A stretch of 64,000 bases of DNA from DATJAJ01 sp035622335. Lineage in GTDB: Archaea; Thermoproteota; Nitrososphaeria; Nitrososphaerales; Gagatemarchaeaceae. Below the pieces are notes generated by a model. The model was not told where the DNA came from and did not search any database. It saw nothing but the letters and a program-made list of their open reading frames with translations. A program made the translations under genes and the position numbers. Shown one piece after another: positions 49,518-57,509 of the stretch (position 1 is the stretch's first letter; every line of letters begins with the position of its first letter). The DNA is taken from positions 18,327-82,326 of the forward strand of contig DASPVO010000077.1 in NCBI GenBank assembly GCA_035622335.1. The letters are read 5' to 3'.

Positions 49518-50267
49518 ATGTTTGCACCATCAGCGGGTTATGACAGGGCGATCACCATATTCTCGCCCGACGGCAGACTGTATCAGGTCGAGTACGCCTT
49601 AGAGACGGTTCGTAGGGGAACTCCAACAGTGGGGATCAAGACGAGCAAGGGGGTAGTGATGGCCGTGGAAGAGCGCGGGAGGAAGCTTCAGAGCGATGAC
49701 TCGACGATAAAGATGTTCCAGATAGACGACCACGTCGGCGCCGTGGGAGCGGGCTACATACCGGACGCGCGAATTCAGGTGGACAACGCCCGTGTCATGG
49801 CCCAGAGCAACAGACTGATCTACGACGAGCCCGTGGACGTCGAGTCAATCGCCAAGAGAATCGCGGACATGAACCAGCAGTACACGCAGTACGCCGGGGT
49901 AAGGCCCTTCGGTGTTTCGCTCATCATCGCCGGGGTGGACGAGAACAACGGCCCGGTCGTCTTCCTGACCGACCCGACCGGTGCGTACTCGGGTTTCGAT
50001 GCGATCGCGATAGGACAGGGCGGAGACCAGGTCAACGAGTACCTTGAGAAGAACTACAACGAGCAGATGTCACTCGAGGACGCTGTCCGGCTGGCCATCG
50101 AATGCATCTATCTCGTCAGCGAAGACAAGTCCGGGACCGCACACATCAAGGTCTCGGTCATCGACGCAGACGTTAAGAAGATGCGAAGGCTGACTCAGGA
50201 AGAGATCACCCGGAGCGCAGCCACAGCGAAGACCAGGTCCGACAGACCTCCCGAAAAGAGCGGATGA
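49518..50267 (+). CDS. psmA: 20S proteasome alpha subunit
   Basis: 249-residue alpha-ring subunit of the archaeal 20S core. The N-terminal gate motif YDRAITIFSPDGRLYQVEYALETVRRGTPTVGI is diagnostic. GVVMAVEERGRKL and FGVSLIIAGVDENNGPVVFLTDPTGAYSGFDAIAIGQG follow, and the C-terminus is a charged tail. It opens the core to unfolding ATPases. It is the first gene of the conserved superoperon continuing through prefoldin beta. Confidence 0.97.
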   Translation: MFAPSAGYDRAITIFSPDGRLYQVEYALETVRRGTPTVGIKTSKGVVMAVEERGRKLQSDDSTIKMFQIDDHVGAVGAGYIPDARIQVDNARVMAQSNRLIYDEPVDVESIAKRIADMNQQYTQYAGVRPFGVSLIIAGVDENNGPVVFLTDPTGAYSGFDAIAIGQGGDQVNEYLEKNYNEQMSLEDAVRLAIECIYLVSEDKSGTAHIKVSVIDADVKKMRRLTQEEITRSAATAKTRSDRPPEKSG

Positions 50268-50284
50268 ACGGACGCTGGGCGTGA

Positions 50285-50974
50285 TTGAGCGGCAAGTTCA
50301 CCATCGTCCGCTTAGTCCTAGAAGGGGAACACTTCGAGATTCTCGTCAACCCTGACCCTGCACTAAGCTACAAGATGGGGAAGGCCGTCGAGCCCTCCCA
50401 GGTCATAGCCGTCGACGAAGTCTACTCCGATTCGAACAAGGGCCTCAGGGTGGCCGGCGAGAAGCTGAGGCACTTCTTCAAGACGGACGACCCCTCAGCC
50501 GCCGCAATCGAGATTCTCAAGAGAGGGGAGCTCAACCTCACACAGGAGCAGAGGAAGAGGCTGACGGAGGAGAAGAGAAGGGCCGTGGTCGCGACCATTT
50601 CGAAGAACTTCGTCGACCCAAAGACCTCCCTGCCCCACCCGCCGCTGCGGATCGAGCAGGCCATGCAGGAGGCTCGAGTCATCATAGACCCATTCAAGGA
50701 CGCTGACGCTCAGACCAAAGAGGTCGTCGACGCTCTCAGGACAATACTCCCGCTGAAGTCTGAGCGCGTGAAATTGATGGTAAGGGTCTCACCACAATAT
50801 TCGGGGCAGACGATAGGCGTCCTGAAGGGCTTCGGTGAAATCCTTAAAGAGGAATGGGGAGGGGACGGTACTCTGTCTGCGATAGTGGAAATCCCGGCCG
50901 GGTCCCAGCCAAGTTTGCTGGACAAGCTCGGCTCTGCTACGAAGGGCGCCGCTCAAGTCGCACTAATCAAGTGA
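50285..50974 (+). CDS. SBDS/Sdo1 ribosome maturation protein
   Basis: 229 residues from TTG 50285. The N-terminal FYSH domain includes FEILVNPDPALSYKMGK and SDSNKGLRVAGEKLRHFFKTDDPSAAAIEILKRGELNLTQEQRKRL, followed by PHPPLRIEQAMQEARVIIDPFKDADAQTKEVVDALRTILPLKSERVKLMVRV. SBDS helps release aIF6 from large ribosomal subunits. The gene order psmA-SBDS-rrp4 is standard in archaea. Confidence 0.96.
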   Translation: MSGKFTIVRLVLEGEHFEILVNPDPALSYKMGKAVEPSQVIAVDEVYSDSNKGLRVAGEKLRHFFKTDDPSAAAIEILKRGELNLTQEQRKRLTEEKRRAVVATISKNFVDPKTSLPHPPLRIEQAMQEARVIIDPFKDADAQTKEVVDALRTILPLKSERVKLMVRVSPQYSGQTIGVLKGFGEILKEEWGGDGTLSAIVEIPAGSQPSLLDKLGSATKGAAQVALIK

Positions 50975-50979
50975 GAAAA

Positions 50980-51672
50980 ATGCCAATGATGGAGAGGAAG
51001 AACGTAATGCCTGGAGACGTAATAGCTTCGGGCGATTTCAGGTACGGGAGCTACATCGAGAAGAGGGGTGACCAGTACGTTGCGCTCAGGCTCGGGCTGG
51101 CAGAGGTGAGCAGCGACGGGATTAGGCTCAACCCCCTCACCGGACCATATCTGCCCCGCGTAGAGGACCAGGTGGTCGGTAAGGTGATCGACGCCCCGGG
51201 GTTCGGCTGGGTGGTCGACATCAACTCGTGCTTTACTGGTTACCTGCCGGCATCGTTCGTATTCGGGAGAGACTTTTCGCCCGCGACTCACGACCTGAGC
51301 ACCAAATTCGTTGTCGGGGACATCATGGGGGCGAGGATTGAGTCATTCGAGCGCGCGAGGGACCCCCAGCTCAGCATAAGGGGACCAGGCCTGGGCAAGA
51401 TAACCTCTGGAGTAATCATTAAGATGTCACCGACGAGGGTTCCTCGACTGATAGGAAAGCGCGGATACATGGTGAACATGGTGAGTTCCTTGACCAACTG
51501 CGACCTCAAGGTCGGACAGAACGGGGTGGTCGTGGTTGCCGGGCCGGAGGAAGGTGTCGCAAAGGTCGCACAGGTGATAAGCATGATAGAGAACGAGGCT
51601 CAGGGCGCGGACCTGACGCGGAACGTTCAGGACTTCCTAGGAGGGGGAGAACAAGTTGGAAACCAAGCGTAG
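50980..51672 (+). CDS. rrp4: Exosome subunit Rrp4
   Basis: About 230 residues of S1 and KH domains. The N-terminal RKNVMPGDVIASGDFRYGSYIEKRGDQYVALRLGLAEVS is the cap-type start; the S1 region covers EDQVVGKVIDAPGFGWVVDINSCFTGYLPASFVF; and the KH domain has VPRLIGKRGYMVNMV. It forms the RNA-entry cap on the exosome ring. ATG 50980 is chosen; GTG 50971, overlapping the SBDS stop, is also possible. Confidence 0.95.
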   Translation: MPMMERKNVMPGDVIASGDFRYGSYIEKRGDQYVALRLGLAEVSSDGIRLNPLTGPYLPRVEDQVVGKVIDAPGFGWVVDINSCFTGYLPASFVFGRDFSPATHDLSTKFVVGDIMGARIESFERARDPQLSIRGPGLGKITSGVIIKMSPTRVPRLIGKRGYMVNMVSSLTNCDLKVGQNGVVVVAGPEEGVAKVAQVISMIENEAQGADLTRNVQDFLGGGEQVGNQA

Positions 51673-52408
51673 GCTTATCGACGACAACGGGCTGCGACTC
51701 GACGGCAGGAAGTGGAACGAGCTGCGCCCCATCAAGATGGAGGTCGGCAACCTGAAGAACGCCGACGGCTCCGCCTACATCGAGTTTGGAAAGAACAAGA
51801 TCGTGGCGGCGGTCTACGGACCCAGGGAGGTGCACCCCAAACACGAGGTCATCGCGGACAGGGCCCTGGTGAGGGCCAGATACCACATGGCACCCTTCTC
51901 CGTTGACGAGAGAAAGAACCCTGCCCCTTCCAGGAGGGAGATCGAGATCTCCAAGGTGATCAAGGAGGCGCTCGAACCGGCGATAATCGTGACCGACTAT
52001 CCCAGAACCGCGATCGAGGTCTTCGTCGAGATCCTCCAGTCGGACGGCGGCTCGAGGTGCGCTGGAATCGACGCAGCCTCACTTGCGCTAGCCGACGCGG
52101 GGATCAACATGCGGGATATGGTCGTTGGTGTCTCGGCGGGCATAATCGACGATCAGGTGGTCCTAGACCTCGACGACTCGGAGGACAAGGAGGGGTCGGG
52201 GGACATGCCCGTCGCGTTCTTGCCGAACTTGAACCAGGTGACTTTGCTTCAGGTCGACGGCATATACACGAGGGAGAAATTCCAGAAAGCGTTCGAGCTC
52301 GCTATTGAAGGCGGACGACGAGTCTACGAAATGCAGAGGAAGGCCCTCAACGACAAATTCTTCGGCGGTGCTCCGCAGGTGGTAGCCGCGGAAGGAGGAG
52401 AAGCGTAG
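51656..52408 (+). CDS. rrp41: Exosome catalytic subunit Rrp41
   Basis: 250-residue RNase PH fold, the phosphorolytic subunit of the archaeal exosome. GLRLDGRKWNELRPIKMEVGNL, FGKNKIVAAVYGPREVHPKH, SRREIEISKVIKEALEPAI (phosphate/RNA-binding Arg), VEILQSDGGSRCAGIDAASLALADAGI and the acidic DDQVVLDLDDSEDKE (catalytic Asp region) are present. TTG 51656 overlaps the rrp4 end by 17 bp. Confidence 0.96.
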   Translation: METKRRLIDDNGLRLDGRKWNELRPIKMEVGNLKNADGSAYIEFGKNKIVAAVYGPREVHPKHEVIADRALVRARYHMAPFSVDERKNPAPSRREIEISKVIKEALEPAIIVTDYPRTAIEVFVEILQSDGGSRCAGIDAASLALADAGINMRDMVVGVSAGIIDDQVVLDLDDSEDKEGSGDMPVAFLPNLNQVTLLQVDGIYTREKFQKAFELAIEGGRRVYEMQRKALNDKFFGGAPQVVAAEGGEA

Positions 52409-53223
52409 TGTCTCTGATGAAGAAGAACTACGTCGTGGAGTCTATTCGACGAGCCCAGATCATCTCGCTTCTCTCCCAGGGGAAGCGGGTTGACGGAAGG
52501 TCGCTCGGCGATATGAGGCCCCTTACGATCAAGACCGGGGTAATACAGAAGGCCAACGGTTCGTCCATGGTCAGCCTTGGGGATACGCAGATCGTCGCAG
52601 GAGTCAAGGTGGCGACTGGTACGCCATTCCCCGATACGCCCGACAAGGGCCTTCTCGTCGTGAACGCCGAGCTGCTTCCGCTCTCGTCTCCTTACGCTGA
52701 AGCGGGACCCCCGAGCCCCGAGGCGGTGGAGCTTGCGAGGGTCGTCGACCGAGGGATCAGGGAGTCAGAAATGGTGGACGTTTCGGCGCTCTGCATCACT
52801 CCCGGCAAGACCGTCTACACAGTCTTCGTTGACGTGAACATCATGAACGTCGATGGGAACCTCTTCGACGCAGCGAGCTACGCTGTCGTCGCGGCTCTGA
52901 GGACGGCTAAGATGACCAAGTACGTCGTAGAGAACGACAAGGTCACGGCCACGACGGAGCGGATGCCGCTCCCGGTGAGCAAGACTCCCGTATCACTCAC
53001 CATCGCGCGCATCGGGGACGCTCTGGTGGTCGACCCCAACGCCGAGGAGGAGGCTTCGATGGACGCCAGGATCACGATAGCTACGGAGGACGACGGCAAC
53101 GTCTGTGCAGGTCAGAAGGGGGAGGCGAGCTTCTTCACACCAGAGCAGGTGTTGCAGGCCGTCGACACGTCAATCCGTTTGGGGAAGGAGATAAGGAAGG
53201 TCATACAGGAGGCGAGCGCATAG
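52408..53223 (+). CDS. rrp42: Exosome ring subunit Rrp42
   Basis: 271-residue RNase PH fold, the non-catalytic partner of Rrp41. QGKRVDGRSLGDMRPLTIKTGVIQKANGSSMVSLGDTQIVAGVKV is the typical beginning, and VDRGIRESEMVDVSALCITPGKTVYTVFVDVNIMNVDGNLFDAASYAVVAAL the middle. The catalytic Asp of Rrp41 is replaced. GTG 52408 overlaps the Rrp41 stop codon. Confidence 0.96.
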   Translation: MSLMKKNYVVESIRRAQIISLLSQGKRVDGRSLGDMRPLTIKTGVIQKANGSSMVSLGDTQIVAGVKVATGTPFPDTPDKGLLVVNAELLPLSSPYAEAGPPSPEAVELARVVDRGIRESEMVDVSALCITPGKTVYTVFVDVNIMNVDGNLFDAASYAVVAALRTAKMTKYVVENDKVTATTERMPLPVSKTPVSLTIARIGDALVVDPNAEEEASMDARITIATEDDGNVCAGQKGEASFFTPEQVLQAVDTSIRLGKEIRKVIQEASA

Positions 53224-53447
53224 TGCCGAAGGCCAGAGAGAACGTCAGGGGACTGGGCGCGAAGTACGGAGGTACGCTGAGGAAGCGCTACGCACGCGTA
53301 TACAGGACCCTAAAGACTGCACGAGAGTGCCCTTCATGCGCCGCAATGAGGCTCAGGAGACAGGCGTCAGGGATCTGGAGGTGCGGCGGATGCGGATACA
53401 CTGTGGCAGGCGGAGCGTACGATGTCACGCCCCCGAAGGTCAGATAG
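53223..53447 (+). CDS. rpl37ae: Ribosomal protein L37Ae (eL43)
   Basis: 74-residue zinc-ribbon protein. GLGAKYGGTLRKRYARVYRTLKTARECPSCAAMRLRRQASGIWRCGGCGYTVAGGAYDV has the CPSC and CGGC knuckles that bind zinc. GTG 53223 overlaps the Rrp42 stop codon. In most archaea rpoP and then pcc1 follow; here rpoP is missing at this place. Confidence 0.96.
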   Translation: MPKARENVRGLGAKYGGTLRKRYARVYRTLKTARECPSCAAMRLRRQASGIWRCGGCGYTVAGGAYDVTPPKVR

Positions 53448-53679
53448 ACCGATAAGGGAAGTCAAGCTGGATGTACGGATAGAAGCAGATCCGCTCACGA
53501 TATCTGGGATTCGCGAAGAAACGAAGGCGCCAAAAGGGTCCCCCACCGCGCTCGAGGTCAGCATGAAAGGCAGGAGCCCAGGCAGGGTGGCCGAGGAGAC
53601 GCGATTGCTCTTCGAAGCAGTGAAACTAACATCCGTAAGGGCTAAAGGGTCAACCCAGAAGGCTGGGGAGCGAAGTTGA
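53422..53679 (+). CDS. Small protein in the pcc1 position, divergent Pcc1-like (?)
   Basis: 85 residues from ATG 53422, overlapping the L37Ae gene by 26 bp. The chain reads VKLDVRIEADPLTISGIREETKAPKGSPTALEVSMKGRSPGRVAEETRLLFEAVKLTSV. The beta-loop-beta-helix order and the gene order (L37Ae - x - prefoldin beta) fit the KEOPS subunit Pcc1, but the usual conserved words are not clear, so the name is a guess. It is certainly a co-translated member of the operon. Confidence 0.5.
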   Translation: MSRPRRSDRPIREVKLDVRIEADPLTISGIREETKAPKGSPTALEVSMKGRSPGRVAEETRLLFEAVKLTSVRAKGSTQKAGERS

Positions 53680-54050
53680 GTCAGCCTGAACTTCCGCCTT
53701 TCCTAAGAGAACAGCTCGCCAGGTACGAGCAGGTCCAGCAGAACCTGCAGGCAGTGCTCGTGCAGAAGCAGCAGGTCGAGCTTGAGCGTGACGAGACACA
53801 GAAGGCTCTGGACGAGCTGGCCAAGACCGCCGAGAACGAGACCATCTACAAGTACGCGGGCAACCTCCTGATCAAAGTGACCAAGGACGCGGTAGTCAAG
53901 GAGCTTACCGAGAAGAAAGAGCTCGGGGACACCCGGGCGATGGTGCTCTCCAAGCAGGAGACCAGATTCCGGGAGAACCTGAAGGACCTTCAAACGAAGA
54001 TTGATGATGCGGTGAAGGGACGCCAGGCCACCCCGGCCAAGGGCGAATAG
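53676..54050 (+). CDS. pfdB: Prefoldin beta subunit
   Basis: 124 residues, of the beta type: LPPFLREQLARYEQVQQNLQAVLVQKQQVELERDETQKALDELAK is the first coiled-coil arm, ETIYKYAGNLLIKVTKDAVVKELTEKKELGDTRAM the beta hairpin region, and FRENLKDLQTKIDDAVKG the second arm. It hands unfolded chains to the thermosome. It overlaps the upstream gene by 4 bp. Confidence 0.96.
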   Translation: MSQPELPPFLREQLARYEQVQQNLQAVLVQKQQVELERDETQKALDELAKTAENETIYKYAGNLLIKVTKDAVVKELTEKKELGDTRAMVLSKQETRFRENLKDLQTKIDDAVKGRQATPAKGE

Positions 54051-54065
54051 CATCCGGCAGCGGTC

Positions 54066-55076
54066 TTGACAAGCAGGCTTCGCGGCGCAGAAATCTTCCC
54101 CTACCTGGACAGGAATTCATTGAGACGCGCCGTCGTGATCTGTCACAGAAACGCAGACGCCGACGCCTACATGTCAGCTTACGCGCTGTCGAAGCTTATC
54201 GTCGCAATCGCCCCTAGGTGCAGGGTCGACGTGGCCACACCCGACGGTCTCACGGCTCTCACAATGAAGCTCGCGGTCGACTTCCCTCACAAGACGGTCG
54301 AGATGAGCGAGGCACCGTACGACCTCTACGTGGCGGTAGACGTCGGTGACACTGAGCTCTTGAAGGACTGGTACGGAAAGATGAGCACGAGCGGAGCCAT
54401 GAGGGTTCTCGTCGACCATCATCCAATTCGCAGCGCGGAAGCGTACGACCACGTAATTGTGGACGAGAGCGCGACCTCAGCCGCCGAGGTCGTCTACGGC
54501 CTGTTCAAGACGCTCGGAGTCCCTGTCAGGAGGAAGGTGGCCCAAGGTCTTCTGGAGGGGATCATGTTCGACTCGTCTCACCTCTCGATAGCCACCGAAA
54601 AGACCCTGCGCTGCGTGGTGGAGCTTGTAGATGACGGAGCCGACCTGAGGAGAGCCAGGTCGGCGCTTCGGATGGACCCGGACTATGGCGAGGTGATCGC
54701 GAAGCTCAAGGGGGCGAAGAGGTGTAAGATCTTCAGGATGGGGGACTGGGTCGTGGTGACGAGCCAGATCGGGTCGTTCCAGGCGCACGTGGCCAGAGCC
54801 TTCGTCGGCTTGGGGGTTGACTTTGCCGCCGTCTCCGGCAGGACTGATGACGAAACGAGGGTGAGCCTCCGCTCCAGCCAGAGGTTCCTGGAGGCTACCA
54901 AAGTCCACCTAGGTACGGACGTAGCGGAGCCCGTCTCCCAGGGGCTCGGCGGACACGGCGGAGGGCATCCCACGGCGGCTTCCTTCAGCTGCGACTCAAC
55001 AGAGGACGAAGCGACAGATAAGACATTGAGCAGGCTGAGTCTCCTCCTCGGGTCGGAGCCTCGAGAAGTGGACTGA
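54066..55076 (+). CDS. DHH-family phosphoesterase
   Basis: 336 residues. AVVICHRNADADAYMSAYAL carries motif I (HRNADAD instead of the common HxNPDGD), DLYVAVDVGDTEL motif II, VLVDHHPI the DHH motif, and QGLGGHGGGHPTAASFS the DHHA1 GGH signature. It is probably an oligoribonuclease/nano-RNase or RecJ-like exonuclease. DHH genes follow prefoldin beta in many archaea. TTG 54066 is the start, 15 bp downstream. Confidence 0.92.
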   Translation: MTSRLRGAEIFPYLDRNSLRRAVVICHRNADADAYMSAYALSKLIVAIAPRCRVDVATPDGLTALTMKLAVDFPHKTVEMSEAPYDLYVAVDVGDTELLKDWYGKMSTSGAMRVLVDHHPIRSAEAYDHVIVDESATSAAEVVYGLFKTLGVPVRRKVAQGLLEGIMFDSSHLSIATEKTLRCVVELVDDGADLRRARSALRMDPDYGEVIAKLKGAKRCKIFRMGDWVVVTSQIGSFQAHVARAFVGLGVDFAAVSGRTDDETRVSLRSSQRFLEATKVHLGTDVAEPVSQGLGGHGGGHPTAASFSCDSTEDEATDKTLSRLSLLLGSEPREVD

Positions 55077-55080
55077 CCCT

Positions 55081-55647
55081 TTAGGACAGATATCTTCTGG
55101 ACAGCTGGTCTTTCATGAAGCCATCAAAGGCGATCTTCAGCCATGGCGTGTACTTGTCGGGAGCAGCCTTCATCTCGTCGTCCAGCTCCCTGATAGACGA
55201 GTACCCCACGTCGGCTATCTCCGCAGGGTTGGGACGAATCTTGCCATCGAAGTCGCCCACCAACAGCTTGCAATACTCGTTCTCGGACCACTTGCCGAAC
55301 GGAGCAGTGTAGACGAAGGAGTAGACGTCGGTCAGCTGCGAAAAGCCCGCGTCTAGTTCCTGCTTCCCCTTCCTCACGGCCGCTTGGTAGTAAGACTCGC
55401 CGGGATAGACGTGGCTCGTGAAGGACACGTCCCAATAGAGCGGAAAGAGGGCCTTTTCGCGGCTCCTCTGCTGGAGTAGAATCCTGCCGTCATGGAAGAG
55501 AAAGACAACGTACGCCCTGTGACGCTTCCCCTTGCCGAGGTGACAGTTCTCTCTCGTATCGGTCCCGATCTGGTTGTCGTCGTCGTCCACCAGAACGAGC
55601 ACCTCTTTGTCTGAGTTCAGGGAAGGCGCCTGCTCTCCCGTCTGCAT
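55081..55647 (-). CDS. IDI-like Nudix protein lacking the catalytic cysteine
   Basis: 188 residues of the type 1 isopentenyl-diphosphate isomerase fold: EVLVLVDDDDNQIGTDTRENCHLGKGKRHRAYVVFLFHDGRILLQQRSREKALFPLYWDVSFTSHVYPGESYYQAAVRKGKQELD. In true type 1 enzymes the catalytic Cys sits in a TNxxCGHP segment; here the place reads SFTSHVYPGES with no Cys. The second catalytic Glu may be in WSENEYCKLLVGD. So isomerase activity is doubtful, and it may be a Nudix hydrolase. Convergent with the DHH gene. A TATA-like GCTTATATGG (minus strand, near 55675) lies upstream. Confidence 0.85.
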   Translation of the reverse strand: MQTGEQAPSLNSDKEVLVLVDDDDNQIGTDTRENCHLGKGKRHRAYVVFLFHDGRILLQQRSREKALFPLYWDVSFTSHVYPGESYYQAAVRKGKQELDAGFSQLTDVYSFVYTAPFGKWSENEYCKLLVGDFDGKIRPNPAEIADVGYSSIRELDDEMKAAPDKYTPWLKIAFDGFMKDQLSRRYLS

Positions 55648-55740
55648 CGCTGGGCCGATTCGCGTCTCAATCCATATAAGCCAATCGGGATTTGTGGCAC
55701 ATCAGGAGAATTTTTAGCGCTATCCTCCCATCACACCGCA

Positions 55741-56187
55741 ATGCCCGCCTTCGAGTTTCATGGAACGGTCTTCACAGGGATGGGGAAGGGCGCCTATTAC
55801 GTCGGGCATCCAGATTACCAGACGCGCTTCAGAGAGACTCTGGGATACACGCCGTTTCCGGGGACGCTAAACCTCAGGCTGTCTGTGAAGGCCGAGGTCG
55901 AAGCGAAGGCAACGCTCCGCAAAACCCGCGGAGAGACGATCGCATCCTTCGAAGTGGGGACAGAGCGTTTCAGCTCCGTAAAGTGCTTCAAAGGAAGCTT
56001 GAACGGGGAGGAGATAGCGCTCACAATTCCCAAGATCACGGAGTACGACGACACCGTGCTTGAGCTTGTGGCAGTCGTCAAGCTCAGAGACAGGTTAGGG
56101 CTCAGGGACGACCAGCAGTTGGTCGTGTCAGTCGACGGACAGCTCGTCCCCAAGGCTCACATGGACAGCGACCCTGTCTCCGTCTGA
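55741..56187 (+). CDS. ribK: CTP-dependent riboflavin kinase (stand-alone)
   Basis: 148-residue archaeal riboflavin kinase (DUF120). FEFHGTVFTGMGKGAYYVGHPDYQTRFRETLGYTPFPGTLNLRL is the signature block (GxGxGxYY and FPGTLNL), followed by FSSVKCFKGSLNGEEIALTIPKITEYDDTVLELVAVVKLRDRLGLRDDQQLVVSV. It makes FMN from riboflavin with CTP. It overlaps the convergent RbkR-like gene by 60 bp (56128-56187). ATG 55741 follows AATTTTTAGCGC, a likely TATA element. Confidence 0.95.
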   Translation: MPAFEFHGTVFTGMGKGAYYVGHPDYQTRFRETLGYTPFPGTLNLRLSVKAEVEAKATLRKTRGETIASFEVGTERFSSVKCFKGSLNGEEIALTIPKITEYDDTVLELVAVVKLRDRLGLRDDQQLVVSVDGQLVPKAHMDSDPVSV

Positions 56188-56817
56188 GAGGGAGAGGCGC
56201 TTCCTTATGTTGACAGGGGCGACGACCTCAAGGACCCCAGCGCCGTGATGTGTCCTCTCTATGTGTAAAACTCCGGCTTGAAGGTTGCCCACCCTTGCCA
56301 GGAAGCACTTGACAGGTCCGTAGGTGCGCTTCGAGTCCTTGAATCCCTTTATCTCGATTCCTGGGGTTGCCGCCAACTGGCTCCTGAGGCCAAGGTCGGA
56401 ATCGTCCACCTCAAGATTGAGTGTCCCCGGAAACGGGTCAAATCCCAGTAGCTTCTTGAACTGAGACCTATAGCCTTCGAGAGAAGTGTAGTAGGCTCCC
56501 TCTCCTATCCCGGTGAAGACCTTTCCGCGTATGACGACGGTAGAGGGCATACCTTCCACGGCGTGCTTCAAGGTGGCATAGGCGGACAGAACCTCGTCGA
56601 CCCCTTTTCTAGTGAGAGCGATCGCTTCTCCTCTCCCTAGTCGGGACCGAACGACGTAGCCTTCCCTCTCTAGGGAGACCAGCTGCATCGACGCCGCCTG
56701 TTGGCTCACCCCCAGGTGCCTGCCCAGGCTTCCGGTCGAGACTTCCGTGGGACGCCTGGCTGCCCCCAGCTCGTACAATCTGATCAGCGTCAACAGAGGG
56801 GCCTTCTTCCGCGCCAT
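56128..56817 (-). CDS. rbkR: RbkR: winged-helix regulator fused to riboflavin kinase
   Basis: 229 residues. LLTLIRLYELGAARRPTEVSTGSLGRHLGVSQQAASMQLVSLEREGYVVRSRLGRGEAIALTRKGVDEVL (residues ~8-78) is a MarR-like winged helix; the rest (VIRGKVFTGIGEGAYYTSLEGYRSQFKKLLGFDPFPGTLNLEV ... GPVKCFLARV) is a CTP-dependent riboflavin kinase. This is the RbkR arrangement known in archaea, which both makes FMN and represses riboflavin genes. It is divergent from an ECF transporter S component, and a 14-bp palindrome lies between them. ATG 56817. Confidence 0.95.
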   Translation of the reverse strand: MARKKAPLLTLIRLYELGAARRPTEVSTGSLGRHLGVSQQAASMQLVSLEREGYVVRSRLGRGEAIALTRKGVDEVLSAYATLKHAVEGMPSTVVIRGKVFTGIGEGAYYTSLEGYRSQFKKLLGFDPFPGTLNLEVDDSDLGLRSQLAATPGIEIKGFKDSKRTYGPVKCFLARVGNLQAGVLHIERTHHGAGVLEVVAPVNIRKRLSLSDGDRVAVHVSLGDELSVD

Positions 56818-56828
56818 CTACAATTTTA

Positions 56829-56842
56829 TTGGTAACTACCAA
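56829..56842. promoter_or_regulatory. Candidate RbkR operator
   Basis: TTGGTAACTACCAA is an exact palindrome (6-bp arms, 2-bp centre) located 12 bp upstream of the rbkR ATG and 34 bp upstream of the ECF S-component ATG (56876). CTATTATAAAAC, a likely TATA box for the transporter, follows immediately (56844-56855). A protein bound here would block both promoters. Confidence 0.65.
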
Positions 56843-56875
56843 ACTATTATAAAACTAGCGCCTAGGCGCCGCCGC

Positions 56876-57472
56876 ATGTCGAGAGGATTCAGTCCGCGAG
56901 AGATCGCCCAGATTTCGCTCTTCACCGCATTGGCTGTGCTGCTCAACCTCTTAGTCAGCGTTCCAGACCCAGGTGCACCCTTCCTCTTCTTCGAGGTGTG
57001 GGAGATTCCGATTTTCGTCGCATTGCTGGTGATAGGCTTCAAAGGGGCGGGAGTCGTCGCAGGTTTGAACACCCTCGTGCTCGAAGCGGTCAAGCCTGGG
57101 TCCGTCCCCGCGGGCCCACTGTACAACCTCATCGCAGTTCTGTCGACCTTCGTCGGGATCATGGTTGTAAGGCGTTTCGCCCCCGGAGGACTAGAGGGTC
57201 GCAGGAGACTGTGGGTCTTGGGCACGCTACTCGGAGCTTCGGTGCGTGTTCTAGTGATGACGGTCGTCAACTGGATAGTCCTTCCCCTGCCGTTTCCCTT
57301 GGGCTTCGGCAGCTTTGGACTGACAGCCTCGGAAGTGCCCCCACTGCTCGTCCCCATCGGCATCTTCAACTTCATCTTGGCCATCTACTCTGTTCCTACC
57401 GCCTTCAGCCTCTACGCTGCGCTGCGGAGTAGGAGCAGGGGCAGCATCGCGACCACCGGTGGGGCAAAGTGA
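56876..57472 (+). CDS. ECF transporter S component, probably for riboflavin
   Basis: 198-residue membrane protein with five to six hydrophobic segments: IAQISLFTALAVLLNLLVSVPDPGAPFLFFEVWEIPIFVALLVIGFKGAGVVAGLNTLVLEAV, and more to the C-terminus. The layout is that of ECF substrate-binding S components. The start is ATG 56876, following a TATA box 25-30 bp upstream; the frame open to 56747 is not used. Because RbkR and its operator lie directly upstream, riboflavin (or a flavin precursor) is the likely substrate; this is inferred from context. Confidence 0.8.
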   Translation: MSRGFSPREIAQISLFTALAVLLNLLVSVPDPGAPFLFFEVWEIPIFVALLVIGFKGAGVVAGLNTLVLEAVKPGSVPAGPLYNLIAVLSTFVGIMVVRRFAPGGLEGRRRLWVLGTLLGASVRVLVMTVVNWIVLPLPFPLGFGSFGLTASEVPPLLVPIGIFNFILAIYSVPTAFSLYAALRSRSRGSIATTGGAK

Positions 57473-57509
57473 CGTTCGGAAGGCCGGGGCTTCGGTAAAG
57501 CTGGGATGA

